Positions 15,809-24,523 of a stretch of DNA of 64,000 nucleotides are shown here, one piece after another (within the stretch, counting starts at the first letter, position 1; each line of letters begins with the position of its first letter). The notes under the pieces were generated by a model. The model was not told the DNA's origin, did not search any database, and was given only the letters and a program-made list of their open reading frames with translations. This DNA is from JBKQHQ01 sp052148715 (GTDB lineage: Bacteria; Pseudomonadota; Alphaproteobacteria; Rhizobiales; Xanthobacteraceae), in contig JBKQHQ010000259.1 of assembly GCA_052148715.1 (NCBI GenBank), positions 62,001 through 126,000 of the forward strand, read 5' to 3'. The translations under genes and the position numbers were made by a program.

Positions 15809-16933
15809 CTACGACACCCGGCATTCGACGATATCGAGGCCGCGCTGCCGGTCGGTTAGATAGACGATGCCGCGCGGATCGAAAGTCACGTCGTTGGAGG
15901 AAATGCGCTCGCAGCCCGGCGGCGGGTCCGGTTGGTAGGAGCCGACCTCCCGCGGTGCCAGCGGATCGGAAATATCGAAAAGCCGCAGACCCTGGGCAAA
16001 CCAGGCGAACGGAACCACGGTGCCGGAAAAAACTTCCGAGGGCTGATGGCATCCGGTCATCGTCGGTTGCGGCGCGCCGTCGATGCCCGACACCTGGATC
16101 TTGCTGATCGGTTTCGGCGTCGTCTCATCCGTGATGTCGTAGACCCATGCGAAGGACGGTGGCGCCGGCCGCAGCTTGGCCACGTCCTCGTCGGCGACGA
16201 CCATGACGTTACGGCCCTTGAGCGGTTTCGGCACCGGCAGGCAGGTATGCGTCGGATGCGGATTTCCGGGATAAACACTCGACACGAGCTTCGGCTTCGT
16301 TAGATCAGAAATGTCGAGAATGTGCATTCCGTGGTGCCAGTACGACACGTAGAGCCGGTTGCCCAGGCGCAGCGGATGATGGCAGCGCGGCTTGACACCA
16401 TCGCCCCACGGATAGTCCTCGCCCGCCGCGGCATTCTGTCCGGGCAGCCACCATGCGCCGACCTCGCGCGGCTTGGCGGGATCGGCGAGGTCGAGAATTT
16501 TCACGATGTTGCCGACGAAACCGTCGGCGGTCGGCGAAAGGTAGGCGTAGCGGCCGTCGAAATCGTAGCGGTGCACGCCGCTGCCGCCGGTGCGCCATTT
16601 GGTGATCAGGCGCGGCTTGTCCGGGCTCGACACGTCGTAGATGCCGAGGCCGCCGCCGAAATCAGGATCGCCGTCACGAAATTTCTCGTGATTGACGATC
16701 ATGATCCCGTCCTTGGCCCGGACCTTGTGCGAGTGCCAGCCCAGCGGCATCTCCACATGCGCGAGCGGGCGCGGATTGGACGGGTCGGACACGTCGAAGA
16801 TCGAGGTGCCGGACGGGGGCTGCATATGGGCGACGTAGAGCGTCTTGCGGTCGAGCCACACCTGGCCGCCGCCGTCGCAATCGATATGGGCGAGGAGACG
16901 CGTGTTCGTGGCGCGCGGCACAGTCGACCTCAC
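15809..16933 (-). CDS. LVIVD-repeat beta-propeller protein
   Basis: A 374-residue protein made of repeated units of the type GLGIYDVSSPDKPRLI, VKILDLADPAKPREV, MHILDISDLTKPKLV and LRLFDISDPLAPREV, the LVIVD repeat that folds as a beta-propeller. No signal peptide is seen. The protein contains many His and Cys residues (for example KPRCHHPL and GCHQP). The biochemical role of the family is unknown. The GTG start at 16933 overlaps the dioxygenase stop as GTGA, so the two are translated together, which suggests a helper or downstream role in the same pathway. Confidence 0.85.
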   Translation of the reverse strand: MRSTVPRATNTRLLAHIDCDGGGQVWLDRKTLYVAHMQPPSGTSIFDVSDPSNPRPLAHVEMPLGWHSHKVRAKDGIMIVNHEKFRDGDPDFGGGLGIYDVSSPDKPRLITKWRTGGSGVHRYDFDGRYAYLSPTADGFVGNIVKILDLADPAKPREVGAWWLPGQNAAAGEDYPWGDGVKPRCHHPLRLGNRLYVSYWHHGMHILDISDLTKPKLVSSVYPGNPHPTHTCLPVPKPLKGRNVMVVADEDVAKLRPAPPSFAWVYDITDETTPKPISKIQVSGIDGAPQPTMTGCHQPSEVFSGTVVPFAWFAQGLRLFDISDPLAPREVGSYQPDPPPGCERISSNDVTFDPRGIVYLTDRQRGLDIVECRVS

Positions 16934-18072
16934 GCCAGCCGGATCGTGTCGCCGGACACGGCGCGCCCGAAACGCTGCAAGACGCCGAACGCCTTTTGGG
17001 CCGGCTCGTCACTGGCGACCAACATGATCAGCGGCTCCTTGGCGCTGTCGTTGACGTACTCGGCCCAGGCGCCGCCGGGCACCGCCAGCGTGTCGAACGC
17101 CGCGAGGTCGAACCGCTTGCCGTCGACGATGGCGTAGCCCGATCCTTCGAACGGCGCGACCAACAAGCTCGCGGTCTGCTTGACCGGCAGCGTTCTCTCA
17201 TTTCCGCGCAGCATCTGCATGAAGAAGGTCATGGTCTTGTAGACCGGCCCACCATGCAGGGGATCGACATATTCGATCATCAGCCCCTCATAAGGACTGC
17301 CGTCCCAATCGCGATGTTTTTCCAGCATCTCGCGCACGGCGTCGTAGCGATACACATACATCGGCGAGGAGTCGCCGACGCCCCGGTCGTGCGGCACGAA
17401 ACGCGGCATTAGTCCGCCTGAGCCGTAGATGCGGGCCGAATAGTCCGGCGTGAAGCGTGCCGTCTGCCGCTTTTTCTTCTCGTTGCCTTCGACGTAGTTG
17501 TGGTCGAATTGCAGCGCGTTGAGCGTCTCGATCAGCGGATAGTCGAGCACGGAGAGATTGATCGCCGGCTCGTCGCCGAGATTGCCGTGATTGTGCCAGG
17601 TGTCGCGCGGGGTGAGCACGAGGTCGCCCGGACCGAACACGATGTCCTCGCCCTCAACGCCGGTGAGATTCTGCTTGCCGGTGAGGCCGAAGCGTACCGC
17701 GCTGGCGGTGTGCCGGTGCGGCGGCATAACCTCCTTCGGATCGTTCAGCCGATAGGCGGTGTACATCGTGGTTACGCTGGCGCGGCGCGGCGCGAGCCCC
17801 GGATTCACCAGAATGAGCGAGCGGCGCTCGGAATCGTTCATGGTGACGAGTTGCGCCGAGCGATAGAGCAGCGACTCCAACGTGTCCTTGTAGCTCCACC
17901 GGTGGGGAACGGCGCCGGTAACGCCCATCAGCTGCGTGATCTCGTCGTGCTCGACCGTCGTGCTGGTGGCCCAGAATGGGAAGAGGTTTTTCGCGTGGAT
18001 CTCCTCATACATCGCTTTGAGGGCCGCCTCGCGGTTGCTCGCGCGCTCGATCGTCTGGGTCACCGGGCTCAT
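16930..18072 (-). CDS. Gentisate/salicylate/1-hydroxy-2-naphthoate dioxygenase-type bicupin
   Basis: A 380-residue iron(II) dioxygenase of the bicupin ring-cleaving family, which opens gentisate, salicylate or 1-hydroxy-2-naphthoate between the carboxyl- and hydroxyl-bearing carbons. The first cupin carries the iron ligands His-119 and His-121 (PPHRHTASAVRF) and His-160 (DTWHNHGN). From memory these are the same residue numbers as in salicylate 1,2-dioxygenase of Pseudaminobacter. The second cupin (about 270-370) lacks the ligands. The ATG at 18072 follows GGAGG; the open frame further upstream is ignored. It is the first gene of the minus-strand run to 10217. The exact substrate is not decided by sequence. 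Confidence 0.85.
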   Translation of the reverse strand: MSPVTQTIERASNREAALKAMYEEIHAKNLFPFWATSTTVEHDEITQLMGVTGAVPHRWSYKDTLESLLYRSAQLVTMNDSERRSLILVNPGLAPRRASVTTMYTAYRLNDPKEVMPPHRHTASAVRFGLTGKQNLTGVEGEDIVFGPGDLVLTPRDTWHNHGNLGDEPAINLSVLDYPLIETLNALQFDHNYVEGNEKKKRQTARFTPDYSARIYGSGGLMPRFVPHDRGVGDSSPMYVYRYDAVREMLEKHRDWDGSPYEGLMIEYVDPLHGGPVYKTMTFFMQMLRGNERTLPVKQTASLLVAPFEGSGYAIVDGKRFDLAAFDTLAVPGGAWAEYVNDSAKEPLIMLVASDEPAQKAFGVLQRFGRAVSGDTIRLA

Positions 18073-18228
18073 CGCCGCCTCCGTATTCTCGCACCTTACC
18101 TCGAACCCAACCAAAGCCGACCATTCTTGTCCAGGTCAATCGCCGTCGGCGGCGCCAGCCGCATGCGAGGCCGATAAGGCCGGGCCGTCACGCGTTAATC
18201 ATCTCTGGTTGCACATTCCCGACATCAA

Positions 18229-18948
18229 CTATTCGTCCATGGCGGAGCGGCGGTGCAGGGTCGCCGCGTCATAATTCTCACCGATGGACATGGCGCAGAT
18301 GCGCGAGAGGTGGGTGAACGGCAACCCAGTCTCCTCGGCCCAAGCGTTGAACTGAGCTTGAATTTTTCCAAGGTCTTTCTTCGACGTTGGGTTCTCCGAA
18401 ATGTCGAGGCCGGCCTCGCGCAAGCAGGCAATGACGTCGCCCGACAATACGAAGCTGTCCTTGCCGATGAAGCGCAGAAAGAACTGGCCCGTACGACCGC
18501 CAAGCCGTGCGCCCCGCTTTGCGAGCACGTCGAGCAGACCGACCTGATCGGTTGGAGGCCATTCGGCGAGGAACTTGCCGAAGCTCCCATGCTCGCGGGC
18601 AATGTCGGCCACGAACTGAGCATTGGCGCGTACGGCGATGATCTTTTGCGGGTTGCGCACGATGCGCGAATCGCGCGCCAAGCCTTCCCAGAACTCGTCG
18701 TGCTGCGCCAGCAGCCGCTTCGGGACGAACCCGAGGAAAGCCTCCTCGAAGCCCGGCCATTTCGCCTCGATGACGTTCCACACGAAGCCGGCCGAAAAGA
18801 TCCGTTTCGTCAAGTCCGCCAGGATGCGGTCGTCGCCGATTTGCGCCAAAGCCTTCGGGCTCTTGACCTTCGGCAGCAGCGCCACAAGCGCCGCGTCGCC
18901 CCCTTTTCGTTTGGCCGCACGCGCGCGAATGGTCTTGAAATGCTGCAT
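18229..18948 (-). CDS. tag: DNA-3-methyladenine glycosylase I family protein
   Basis: A 239-residue protein of the Tag family, which removes 3-methyladenine from alkylated DNA. It has SAGFVWNVIEAKWPGFEEAFLGF (key parts: GFVW and KWPGFEEAF), RNPQKIIAVRANA and the C-terminal helical region. It is longer than E. coli Tag (187 residues) and belongs to the larger COG2818 branch, where the zinc-binding Cys/His set is often missing; I do not see that full set here, so glycosylase activity is likely but not proven. It lies between the Liv operon and the dioxygenase operon on the same strand and seems unrelated to either. Confidence 0.8.
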   Translation of the reverse strand: MQHFKTIRARAAKRKGGDAALVALLPKVKSPKALAQIGDDRILADLTKRIFSAGFVWNVIEAKWPGFEEAFLGFVPKRLLAQHDEFWEGLARDSRIVRNPQKIIAVRANAQFVADIAREHGSFGKFLAEWPPTDQVGLLDVLAKRGARLGGRTGQFFLRFIGKDSFVLSGDVIACLREAGLDISENPTSKKDLGKIQAQFNAWAEETGLPFTHLSRICAMSIGENYDAATLHRRSAMDE

Positions 18949-19037
18949 GGTCGAGAAGCATACACTTGAGGATCGCCGATGGCGAAGTCTTGTGTGGGCG
19001 GCTGAAGCGGCTCGGGATCAGCTTGGTTGCGGCGACC

Positions 19038-19748
19038 TCACACCTGCAGATAGCGCCGGCGCGCTTCCGGGTCGGCTGTGAGCGCGGCCGAGGTGCCGGA
19101 CCACACGACGCGGCCCTTCTCGATGATCACGTGGCGGTCGGCGAGCTTGGCGAGCGCCACGAGATGCTTGTCGACCAGAAGGATCGACTGCCCCTCCTGC
19201 TTGAGTCGCGCCAGGCACTCCCAGATCTCGGCGCGGAGCAAGGGGGCGAGACCCTCAGTCGCCTCGTCGAGCACGAGGAGCTTCGGATTGGTCATCAAGG
19301 CGCGGCCGATCGCCAGCATCTGCTGCTCGCCGCCGGAGAGCTCGTTGCCCATGTTGCGGAAGCGCTCACCGAGCCGCGGGAAGAACGCATAGACCCGATC
19401 GAGTGTCCAACGCGCAGCTGTTTGTCCGCGCGTGGCGGCGGTCGCGACCAGATTTTCCTCGACCGTGAGCGTCGGAAAGACTTGCCGGCCTTCCGGCACG
19501 AGGCCGAGCCCGGCCTGGGCGATGCGGTAGGGCGGCAGACCGATCAGCGCCAAGCCGTCGAAGGATATGGCGCCGCCCTGCGCGCGCAAGAGGCCCATGA
19601 TGCTGCGGATGGTCGTGGTCTTGCCCATGCCGTTGCGGCCGAGCAGAGTGACCACTTCGCCTTCGCCCACCGCGAAGCTGATGTCGAACAGAACCTGCGC
19701 GGGCCCGTAGCCCGCTTGCAGCCCGGTGACGTTCAGCATCGTTGACAC
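19038..19748 (-). CDS. livF: Branched-chain amino-acid-type ABC importer ATPase LivF
   Basis: A 236-residue ATPase with Walker A GRNGMGKTT, signature LSGGEQQMLAIGRAL and Walker B LLVLDEATEGLAP, the last being the LivF-type pattern. GTG at 19748 is used; an in-frame ATG three codons later is an alternative. It is the last gene of the livK-H-M-G-F order (23787 to 19038). Importers of this type also carry aromatic acids, urea or amides, and the nearby FAD hydroxylase makes an aromatic substrate possible. Confidence 0.93.
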   Translation of the reverse strand: MSTMLNVTGLQAGYGPAQVLFDISFAVGEGEVVTLLGRNGMGKTTTIRSIMGLLRAQGGAISFDGLALIGLPPYRIAQAGLGLVPEGRQVFPTLTVEENLVATAATRGQTAARWTLDRVYAFFPRLGERFRNMGNELSGGEQQMLAIGRALMTNPKLLVLDEATEGLAPLLRAEIWECLARLKQEGQSILLVDKHLVALAKLADRHVIIEKGRVVWSGTSAALTADPEARRRYLQV

Positions 19749-19775
19749 CGAGCACTACTCATCAGCCGTACCATC

Positions 19776-20528
19776 TCACTCGAGCTCGTCGCCCAGATAG
19801 GCGGTGACGACTTTCGGGTCGGCCCGCACCGTGTCGGGCGATCCCGATGCGAGGATACGGCCGTAGATCAGCACCGAGATGCGATCGGCGAGCGCGAACA
19901 CGGCCGTCATGTCGTGCTCCACCAGCACCATCGGGAAGCTCGCCTTGAGCCGCCGCAGCACCTGCACCAACCGCTCGGTCTCCTCATGCCCGGTGCCGGC
20001 CATCGGCTCGTCGAGCAGTAAGAGCACCGGCCGCATCGCCAGCGCAATGGCAAGCTCGAGCACCCGTTTCTCACCGTGCGACAAATGACCGGCCAGAGTG
20101 TCGGCGCGTTCGGCGAGCCCGACCTCGGCCAGCGCCGCCATCGCGGGACGGTTCAAGCTCTCCTCATCGGCCGCCCGGCCGAAGAAACGGAAGCTCGAGC
20201 CGGTCCGCGCCTGTACCGCCAGGGCGACATTCTCGATCGCGGTGAAACCCGGCACGATCGAGGTGATTTGGAACGATCGCGCGAGCCCCAGCGCCGCGCG
20301 CGCATGCACCGGAAGGTTCGTGATGTCGCGATCGGCGAAGAGGATGCGCCCGGCATCCGGCGCCAGCAGTCCGGAGATTTGATTGATCAGCGTGGTCTTG
20401 CCGGCGCCGTTCGGCCCGATGATCGCGTGCAACTCGCCCGGCATCACGTCCAAAGTGACGTCATCGGTGACGCGCAGGCCGCCGAAGCTCTTGCTCAGCG
20501 CCTCGAGGCGCAGCACCGGCTCAGCCAC
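19776..20528 (-). CDS. livG: Branched-chain amino-acid-type ABC importer ATPase LivG
   Basis: A 250-residue ATPase with Walker A GPNGAGKTT, signature LSHGEKRVLELAIAL and Walker B LLLLDEPMAGTG, and the LARSFQI Q-loop typical of LivG. The GTG start at 20528 overlaps the LivM stop by eight bases, showing tight coupling. It pairs with LivF as the second ATPase of the heterodimeric motor. Confidence 0.93.
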   Translation of the reverse strand: MAEPVLRLEALSKSFGGLRVTDDVTLDVMPGELHAIIGPNGAGKTTLINQISGLLAPDAGRILFADRDITNLPVHARAALGLARSFQITSIVPGFTAIENVALAVQARTGSSFRFFGRAADEESLNRPAMAALAEVGLAERADTLAGHLSHGEKRVLELAIALAMRPVLLLLDEPMAGTGHEETERLVQVLRRLKASFPMVLVEHDMTAVFALADRISVLIYGRILASGSPDTVRADPKVVTAYLGDELE

Positions 20529-21510
20529 GGTCGAGCCTCCGCATCAGTGCACGTCCGAGACCCACGAGCCCGCCACGCCCGAACAACGTCACCAGGACCA
20601 GCATCGGCCCAAAAATCACCTTCCAATGCTCGGTCAGGCCGGAGAGCCATTCCTCCAACAGCAGGTAGGCGGCGGTGCCGAGGATGGCGCCGTGCAGCGA
20701 GCCCAAACCACCAAGGATGAGCATCACGATCAGCTCGCCGGAGCGCTGCCAGGACATATAGGCCGGGCTCACGAACTCCGCGGCATTGGCGAGGAGGAAA
20801 CCGGAAAGGCCGCCGAGCGCGCCGGCGATCACATAGATGACGAGCTGAAAACGAAACACCTCGTAGCCCAATGTCGCCATGCGCACCGGGTTCTCCTTGG
20901 CACCCCGCACCACTCGGCCGAAGCGTGAGACGACAAGAACGCGGCAAAGGGCGTAGGTGCCGAGCAGGCACAGCAGCACGAAATAATAGAAGACGCGGTC
21001 GTTCTCCAGCCACGCAAGGCCGGCAAACGTGCTGCGTTCCGCGACGGTGAGCCCGTCATCGCCGCCATAGGGCGCAAGCGAGCTCGCCGTGAAGAACGCC
21101 ATTTGTCCGAAGGCGAGCGTGATCATGATGAAATAGACGCCTTGCGTGCGCAGGCAGACTATCCCGGTCACGAACGCGAACAGGGCGCCGATCGCCAGCG
21201 AGGCGGGCAGCGCTATCAGACCTTCGCCGATGCCATGGGCGGCCAAGATGCCGACCGCGTACGCGCCGAGCCCGATGAAGGCGGCGTGGCCGAACGAGAT
21301 CAGCGCGCCATAGCCGACCAACAAATCAAGCGCCAGCGCCGCGATGGCGAAGATCATGATGCGGCCGACTAGGCTTAGTAGATATCCCGAGTGGGTCGCG
21401 AGGGCGAGGACCGGCAAGAGCGCGAAAGCGGCGAAGATCAGGACGGGCGCCCACTCGGCAGGCCATTTGCGCGGGGCTGGCGGCGCCACCGGCTCGGCGA
21501 GCTCGACCAT
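20521..21510 (-). CDS. livM: Liv-type ABC importer permease LivM
   Basis: A 329-residue membrane protein with eight or more hydrophobic segments and the conserved LGAYAVGILA and GVYFIMITLAFGQM stretches of LivM. It starts one base after the LivH stop region and overlaps LivG. It is the second permease subunit. Confidence 0.92.
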   Translation of the reverse strand: MVELAEPVAPPAPRKWPAEWAPVLIFAAFALLPVLALATHSGYLLSLVGRIMIFAIAALALDLLVGYGALISFGHAAFIGLGAYAVGILAAHGIGEGLIALPASLAIGALFAFVTGIVCLRTQGVYFIMITLAFGQMAFFTASSLAPYGGDDGLTVAERSTFAGLAWLENDRVFYYFVLLCLLGTYALCRVLVVSRFGRVVRGAKENPVRMATLGYEVFRFQLVIYVIAGALGGLSGFLLANAAEFVSPAYMSWQRSGELIVMLILGGLGSLHGAILGTAAYLLLEEWLSGLTEHWKVIFGPMLVLVTLFGRGGLVGLGRALMRRLDRG

Positions 21511-21511
21511 G

Positions 21512-22435
21512 TCAGCGGCCTCTCGCCGGAAACAGCCCCGTCGGGCGGAAATAGAGCACGAGCGCCATCAACACGTAGATCAGCATCGAGGCGAGCGCCG
21601 GCCCGACCGTGCGCGCCGCGGACGATGTCATGGCGAGCCGCAGCAGGTCGACTGAAAACGACCGACCGAGCGTATCCACGAGGCCGATCAGCAGCGCCCC
21701 GAAGAAGGCACCGCGGACTGAGCCGATACCGCCGATGACGATCACCACGAAGGCTAGGATCAAGACCGTATCGCCCATGCCGGGCTCGACCGACAGGATC
21801 GGCGCGATCATGGCGCCGGCGAAACCGGCCAGCATGGCGCCGAAGCCGAACACGAGGATGAACAAGCGGCGGATATTCACGCCGAGCGCGGAGACCATCT
21901 CGGCATTGCTGGCGCCGGCGCGCACCAACATGCCGATGCGCGTGTAGTTCACCATGACGAAAAGCAGCAGCGCGACGGCAAGACCCGAACCGATCACCAC
22001 CAGGCGCCACACCGGATAGAGAAGACCGTTGGCGAGCGCGACCGATCCTGAGAGCAGGTCGGGTATCGGCAGATTGAGCGGCGCGGCGCCCCACACAAGC
22101 TTCACCCCGCTGTTCAGGAACAGCAGGATGCCGAACGTCGCAATCACATGGTCGAGGTGGTCGCGGCCGTACAGATAATGAAATACGCTGAATTCCAGCA
22201 GCAGGCCGAAGAGCAAGGAGGCGCCCAGCGCGAGGATCAGGGCGAGCAAGAAGTTGCCGGTCAGTCCATAGAACATAACCGCGAGATAGGCGCCGAGCAT
22301 GTACTGCACGCCGTGGGCGAGGTTAATGAAATCCATCACGCCGAACACGAGCGTGAGTCCCGCCGCGATCAGGAACAGCAGGATGCCGAGCTGCAGGCCG
22401 TTGAGCACCTGAACGATGAAGAGACCGAAGGACAT
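21512..22435 (-). CDS. livH: Liv-type ABC importer permease LivH
   Basis: A 307-residue membrane protein with the LivH hallmark GLTLVFGVMDFINLAHG (23-39) and GIGSVRGAFFGALLIGLVD near the end. The open frame runs upstream to 22546, but that part covers a palindromic repeat; the ATG at 22435 begins the normal N-terminus. It is the first permease subunit, next after the binding protein. Confidence 0.93.
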   Translation of the reverse strand: MSFGLFIVQVLNGLQLGILLFLIAAGLTLVFGVMDFINLAHGVQYMLGAYLAVMFYGLTGNFLLALILALGASLLFGLLLEFSVFHYLYGRDHLDHVIATFGILLFLNSGVKLVWGAAPLNLPIPDLLSGSVALANGLLYPVWRLVVIGSGLAVALLLFVMVNYTRIGMLVRAGASNAEMVSALGVNIRRLFILVFGFGAMLAGFAGAMIAPILSVEPGMGDTVLILAFVVIVIGGIGSVRGAFFGALLIGLVDTLGRSFSVDLLRLAMTSSAARTVGPALASMLIYVLMALVLYFRPTGLFPARGR

Positions 22436-22457
22436 GGCGGCGCCCGGAGCCCTCAGT

Positions 22458-22561
22458 GTCATCCCGGGCCTTGTGCCCGGGACCCATTTCTCCGCTTGGT
22501 CTGAGCGTGCAGAGCCGGAGCTTGCCGCCCGATGGGTCCCGGGCACAAGGCCCGGAATGAC
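22458..22561. repeat. Long palindromic intergenic repeat between livK-like gene and livH
   Basis: Arms at 22458-22487 and 22532-22561 are inverted copies matching at 29 of 30 bases, centred on CCCGGGCCTTGTGCCCGGGAC. A 30-base stem this perfect suggests recent spread or strong conservation. In the operon mRNA it would fold between the highly expressed binding-protein gene and the permease genes, where such hairpins usually lower downstream expression or protect the upstream mRNA end. Confidence 0.85.
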
Positions 22562-22617
22562 GGCGGTGGATCAATCGCGTCCGTGCTCACGGCCCTTTAA
22601 CGAGCGAGCCGCTCCAC

Positions 22618-23787
22618 TCATTTCATGGTGCAGTCCTTGGCGTGCGGATCGGCGTAGTTCTCGAACATCTTCTTGGCGATCTCGGTCTGGTACTTGCCGT
22701 CGGGACGCTTGGCGACCTTGACCAGATAGAAGTCCTGGATCGGATAGTGATTGTTGTTGAACTTGAAGCCGCCGCGCAGCGAGGTGAAGTCGGCCTTGGC
22801 CAAGGCGGCGCGCAGCGCATCCTTGTCGGCGAGGTTGCCGTGCACCTGCTTGACCGCGCTGTCGATCAGCAGCGCAGCATCGTAGGCCTGGAACGCGTAG
22901 GTCGCCGGCACCGCGCCGTATTCCTTCTCGTAGGCCGCGACGAACGCCTTGTTCTGCGGAGTGTCGAGATTAGGCGCCCAGTTGGCGCCGCCGAAGAAGC
23001 CGAGCGCGGCGTCCTGCTGCGCCGGAAGCGTCCCCTCGTCCACCGTGAAAGCCGACAGGAAGATTATCTTGTCCGCGAGCCCCGCCTGCCGGAACTGCTT
23101 GACGAAGTTGACGCCCATACCGCCGGGGAGGAACGCGAACAAAGCGTCGGGCTTCGCGTCAGCGAGCTTGGCAAGCTCGGCCGTATAGTCGAGCTGGCCG
23201 AGCGGCACGTAGACTTCATCGACGACTTCGCCCTTGAAGTAATGCTTGAACCCATTAAGCGAATCCTTGCCGGCCTGGTAGTTCGGCGCAATCAGATAGA
23301 CCTTCTTGATCCCGGTATCCTGGGCGTATTTGCCCAAGACCTCGTGCACCTGGTCGTTCTGATAGGAAGTGACGAACAGGAACGGGTTGCACTCCTTGCC
23401 GGCGAAGCTCGACGTGCCGGCGTTCGGGCTAATGAGAAAAACCTTCTCGTCGGCCACCGGCTTCAGGATCGCGCCGAGGATGTTGGAGAAGATCGGGCCG
23501 ACCACGAAGTCGACCTTGTCGCGGTCGAGCATGGCCTTGACCTTGCTCACCGCGAGGTCGGGCTTCTGTTCGTCGTCATTGACGATGACCTCGGCCTCGA
23601 GGCCGCCGAGCTTGCCGCCGAGCGTCTTGACGGCGAGGTTGAAGGCGTTGCGCTGCTGTTGGCCGAGCACCGCCGCAGGACCCGACAAGGTGGTGATAAT
23701 TCCGACCTTGACCTTGTCTTGCGCCTGCGTCGCCGAGGCGCCGAAGGTCAAAAAAGCGCCGGCGAGTGCCGGGATCCATTTACGCAT
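22618..23787 (-). CDS. Branched-chain amino-acid-type ABC importer solute-binding protein
   Basis: A 389-residue periplasmic protein of the Peripla_BP_6 (LivK-like) family with a signal peptide (1-22, ending ATQAQ). The mature domain begins VKVGIITTLSGPAAVLGQQQ and has the VGPIFSNILGAI and NAGTSSFAGKECN ligand-site regions. Members with this pattern bind amino acids, amides or aromatic acids; the ligand is unknown here. The ATG follows AGGAGGAG. It is the first gene of the operon and diverges from the cupin at 24043. Confidence 0.92.
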   Translation of the reverse strand: MRKWIPALAGAFLTFGASATQAQDKVKVGIITTLSGPAAVLGQQQRNAFNLAVKTLGGKLGGLEAEVIVNDDEQKPDLAVSKVKAMLDRDKVDFVVGPIFSNILGAILKPVADEKVFLISPNAGTSSFAGKECNPFLFVTSYQNDQVHEVLGKYAQDTGIKKVYLIAPNYQAGKDSLNGFKHYFKGEVVDEVYVPLGQLDYTAELAKLADAKPDALFAFLPGGMGVNFVKQFRQAGLADKIIFLSAFTVDEGTLPAQQDAALGFFGGANWAPNLDTPQNKAFVAAYEKEYGAVPATYAFQAYDAALLIDSAVKQVHGNLADKDALRAALAKADFTSLRGGFKFNNNHYPIQDFYLVKVAKRPDGKYQTEIAKKMFENYADPHAKDCTMK

Positions 23788-24042
23788 GTCCGCTCCTCCT
23801 GTCCGTATCGTGCGGGATCATCACCGATCCGAAATCCATCGCAAAGCCCAAAGGCCCGCCAGTTTGTTTATATTTAAACCATTTAGTGCGGGTAGGGCAC
23901 AAGAGCCATTGTCTGCCGCCGCCACGGCATTTACGCTGGCGGCGAAAAGGAGCCTGTTTTGCCGCACGGCATCGTTTCCGGGCCGTTTCTTTCGTGGTTG
24001 AATGGGCCCGTACCCAACAAGGGCAAGGGGAGAGTGGTTTCC
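23788..24042. promoter_or_regulatory. Divergent intergenic region with an AT-rich near-palindrome
   Basis: This 255-base gap must hold promoters for the Liv-type operon (minus) and the cupin (plus). GTTTATATTTAAAC at 23866-23879 reads the same on both strands at all but two base pairs and stands out in G+C-rich DNA, so it could be an operator or promoter element. No regulator gene is adjacent. Confidence 0.35.
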
Positions 24043-24498
24043 ATGCAAGCAATGACGGCCGGAATCACCAAGGCGGGCACCGGAATTGACGGGATTTCCT
24101 GGAATATTCTCGGGCAAACCTATGTGCCGAAGCAGGTGTCCGAGAGCTCGTTCTCCTGGCACGCCACCTTTCCCCCGGGGACCTTCGTGCCGCCGCACAT
24201 CCACCCGACTCAGGAGGAATTCATCTACATGCTGGAGGGGCGGTTCGACCTGGTGATCGACGGCCACGAATTTGTGGCGACCTCCGGCGACCTGATCCGG
24301 TTGCCGATGAACCTGCCGCACGGGATCTTCAATAAGACCGAGCAGGCCGTGAAGTGCTTCTTCTGGGTCACCCCGACGCGCAGGCTCTACGATCTGTTCT
24401 GGGCGATCCACAGCATGAAGGAGCAATCACCGCCGGAAGTTGTCGCGCTGTCGGCGCGGCATGAGGTGATTTTTCTGCCCCCACCTCCAGGGCAATGA
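24043..24498 (+). CDS. Small single-cupin protein
   Basis: A 151-residue single cupin. Motif 1 is PPHIHPTQEEFIYMLEG (metal ligands probably the two His and the Glu) and motif 2 is LPMNLPHGIFN with the last His. Single cupins of this kind are metal enzymes or ligand-binding helper proteins; the function is not known. The ATG at 24043 follows AGGGGAGAG; the longer open frame upstream is discounted. It is convergent with the FAD monooxygenase, 26 bases from its stop. Confidence 0.82.
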   Translation: MQAMTAGITKAGTGIDGISWNILGQTYVPKQVSESSFSWHATFPPGTFVPPHIHPTQEEFIYMLEGRFDLVIDGHEFVATSGDLIRLPMNLPHGIFNKTEQAVKCFFWVTPTRRLYDLFWAIHSMKEQSPPEVVALSARHEVIFLPPPPGQ

Positions 24499-24523
24499 GG
24501 GCGGCGGGAAAGATCCGCCGATC

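Noticed and set aside
22436..22546. Upstream extension of LivH
   Set aside because: It encodes the palindromic repeat and is not part of the permease family.
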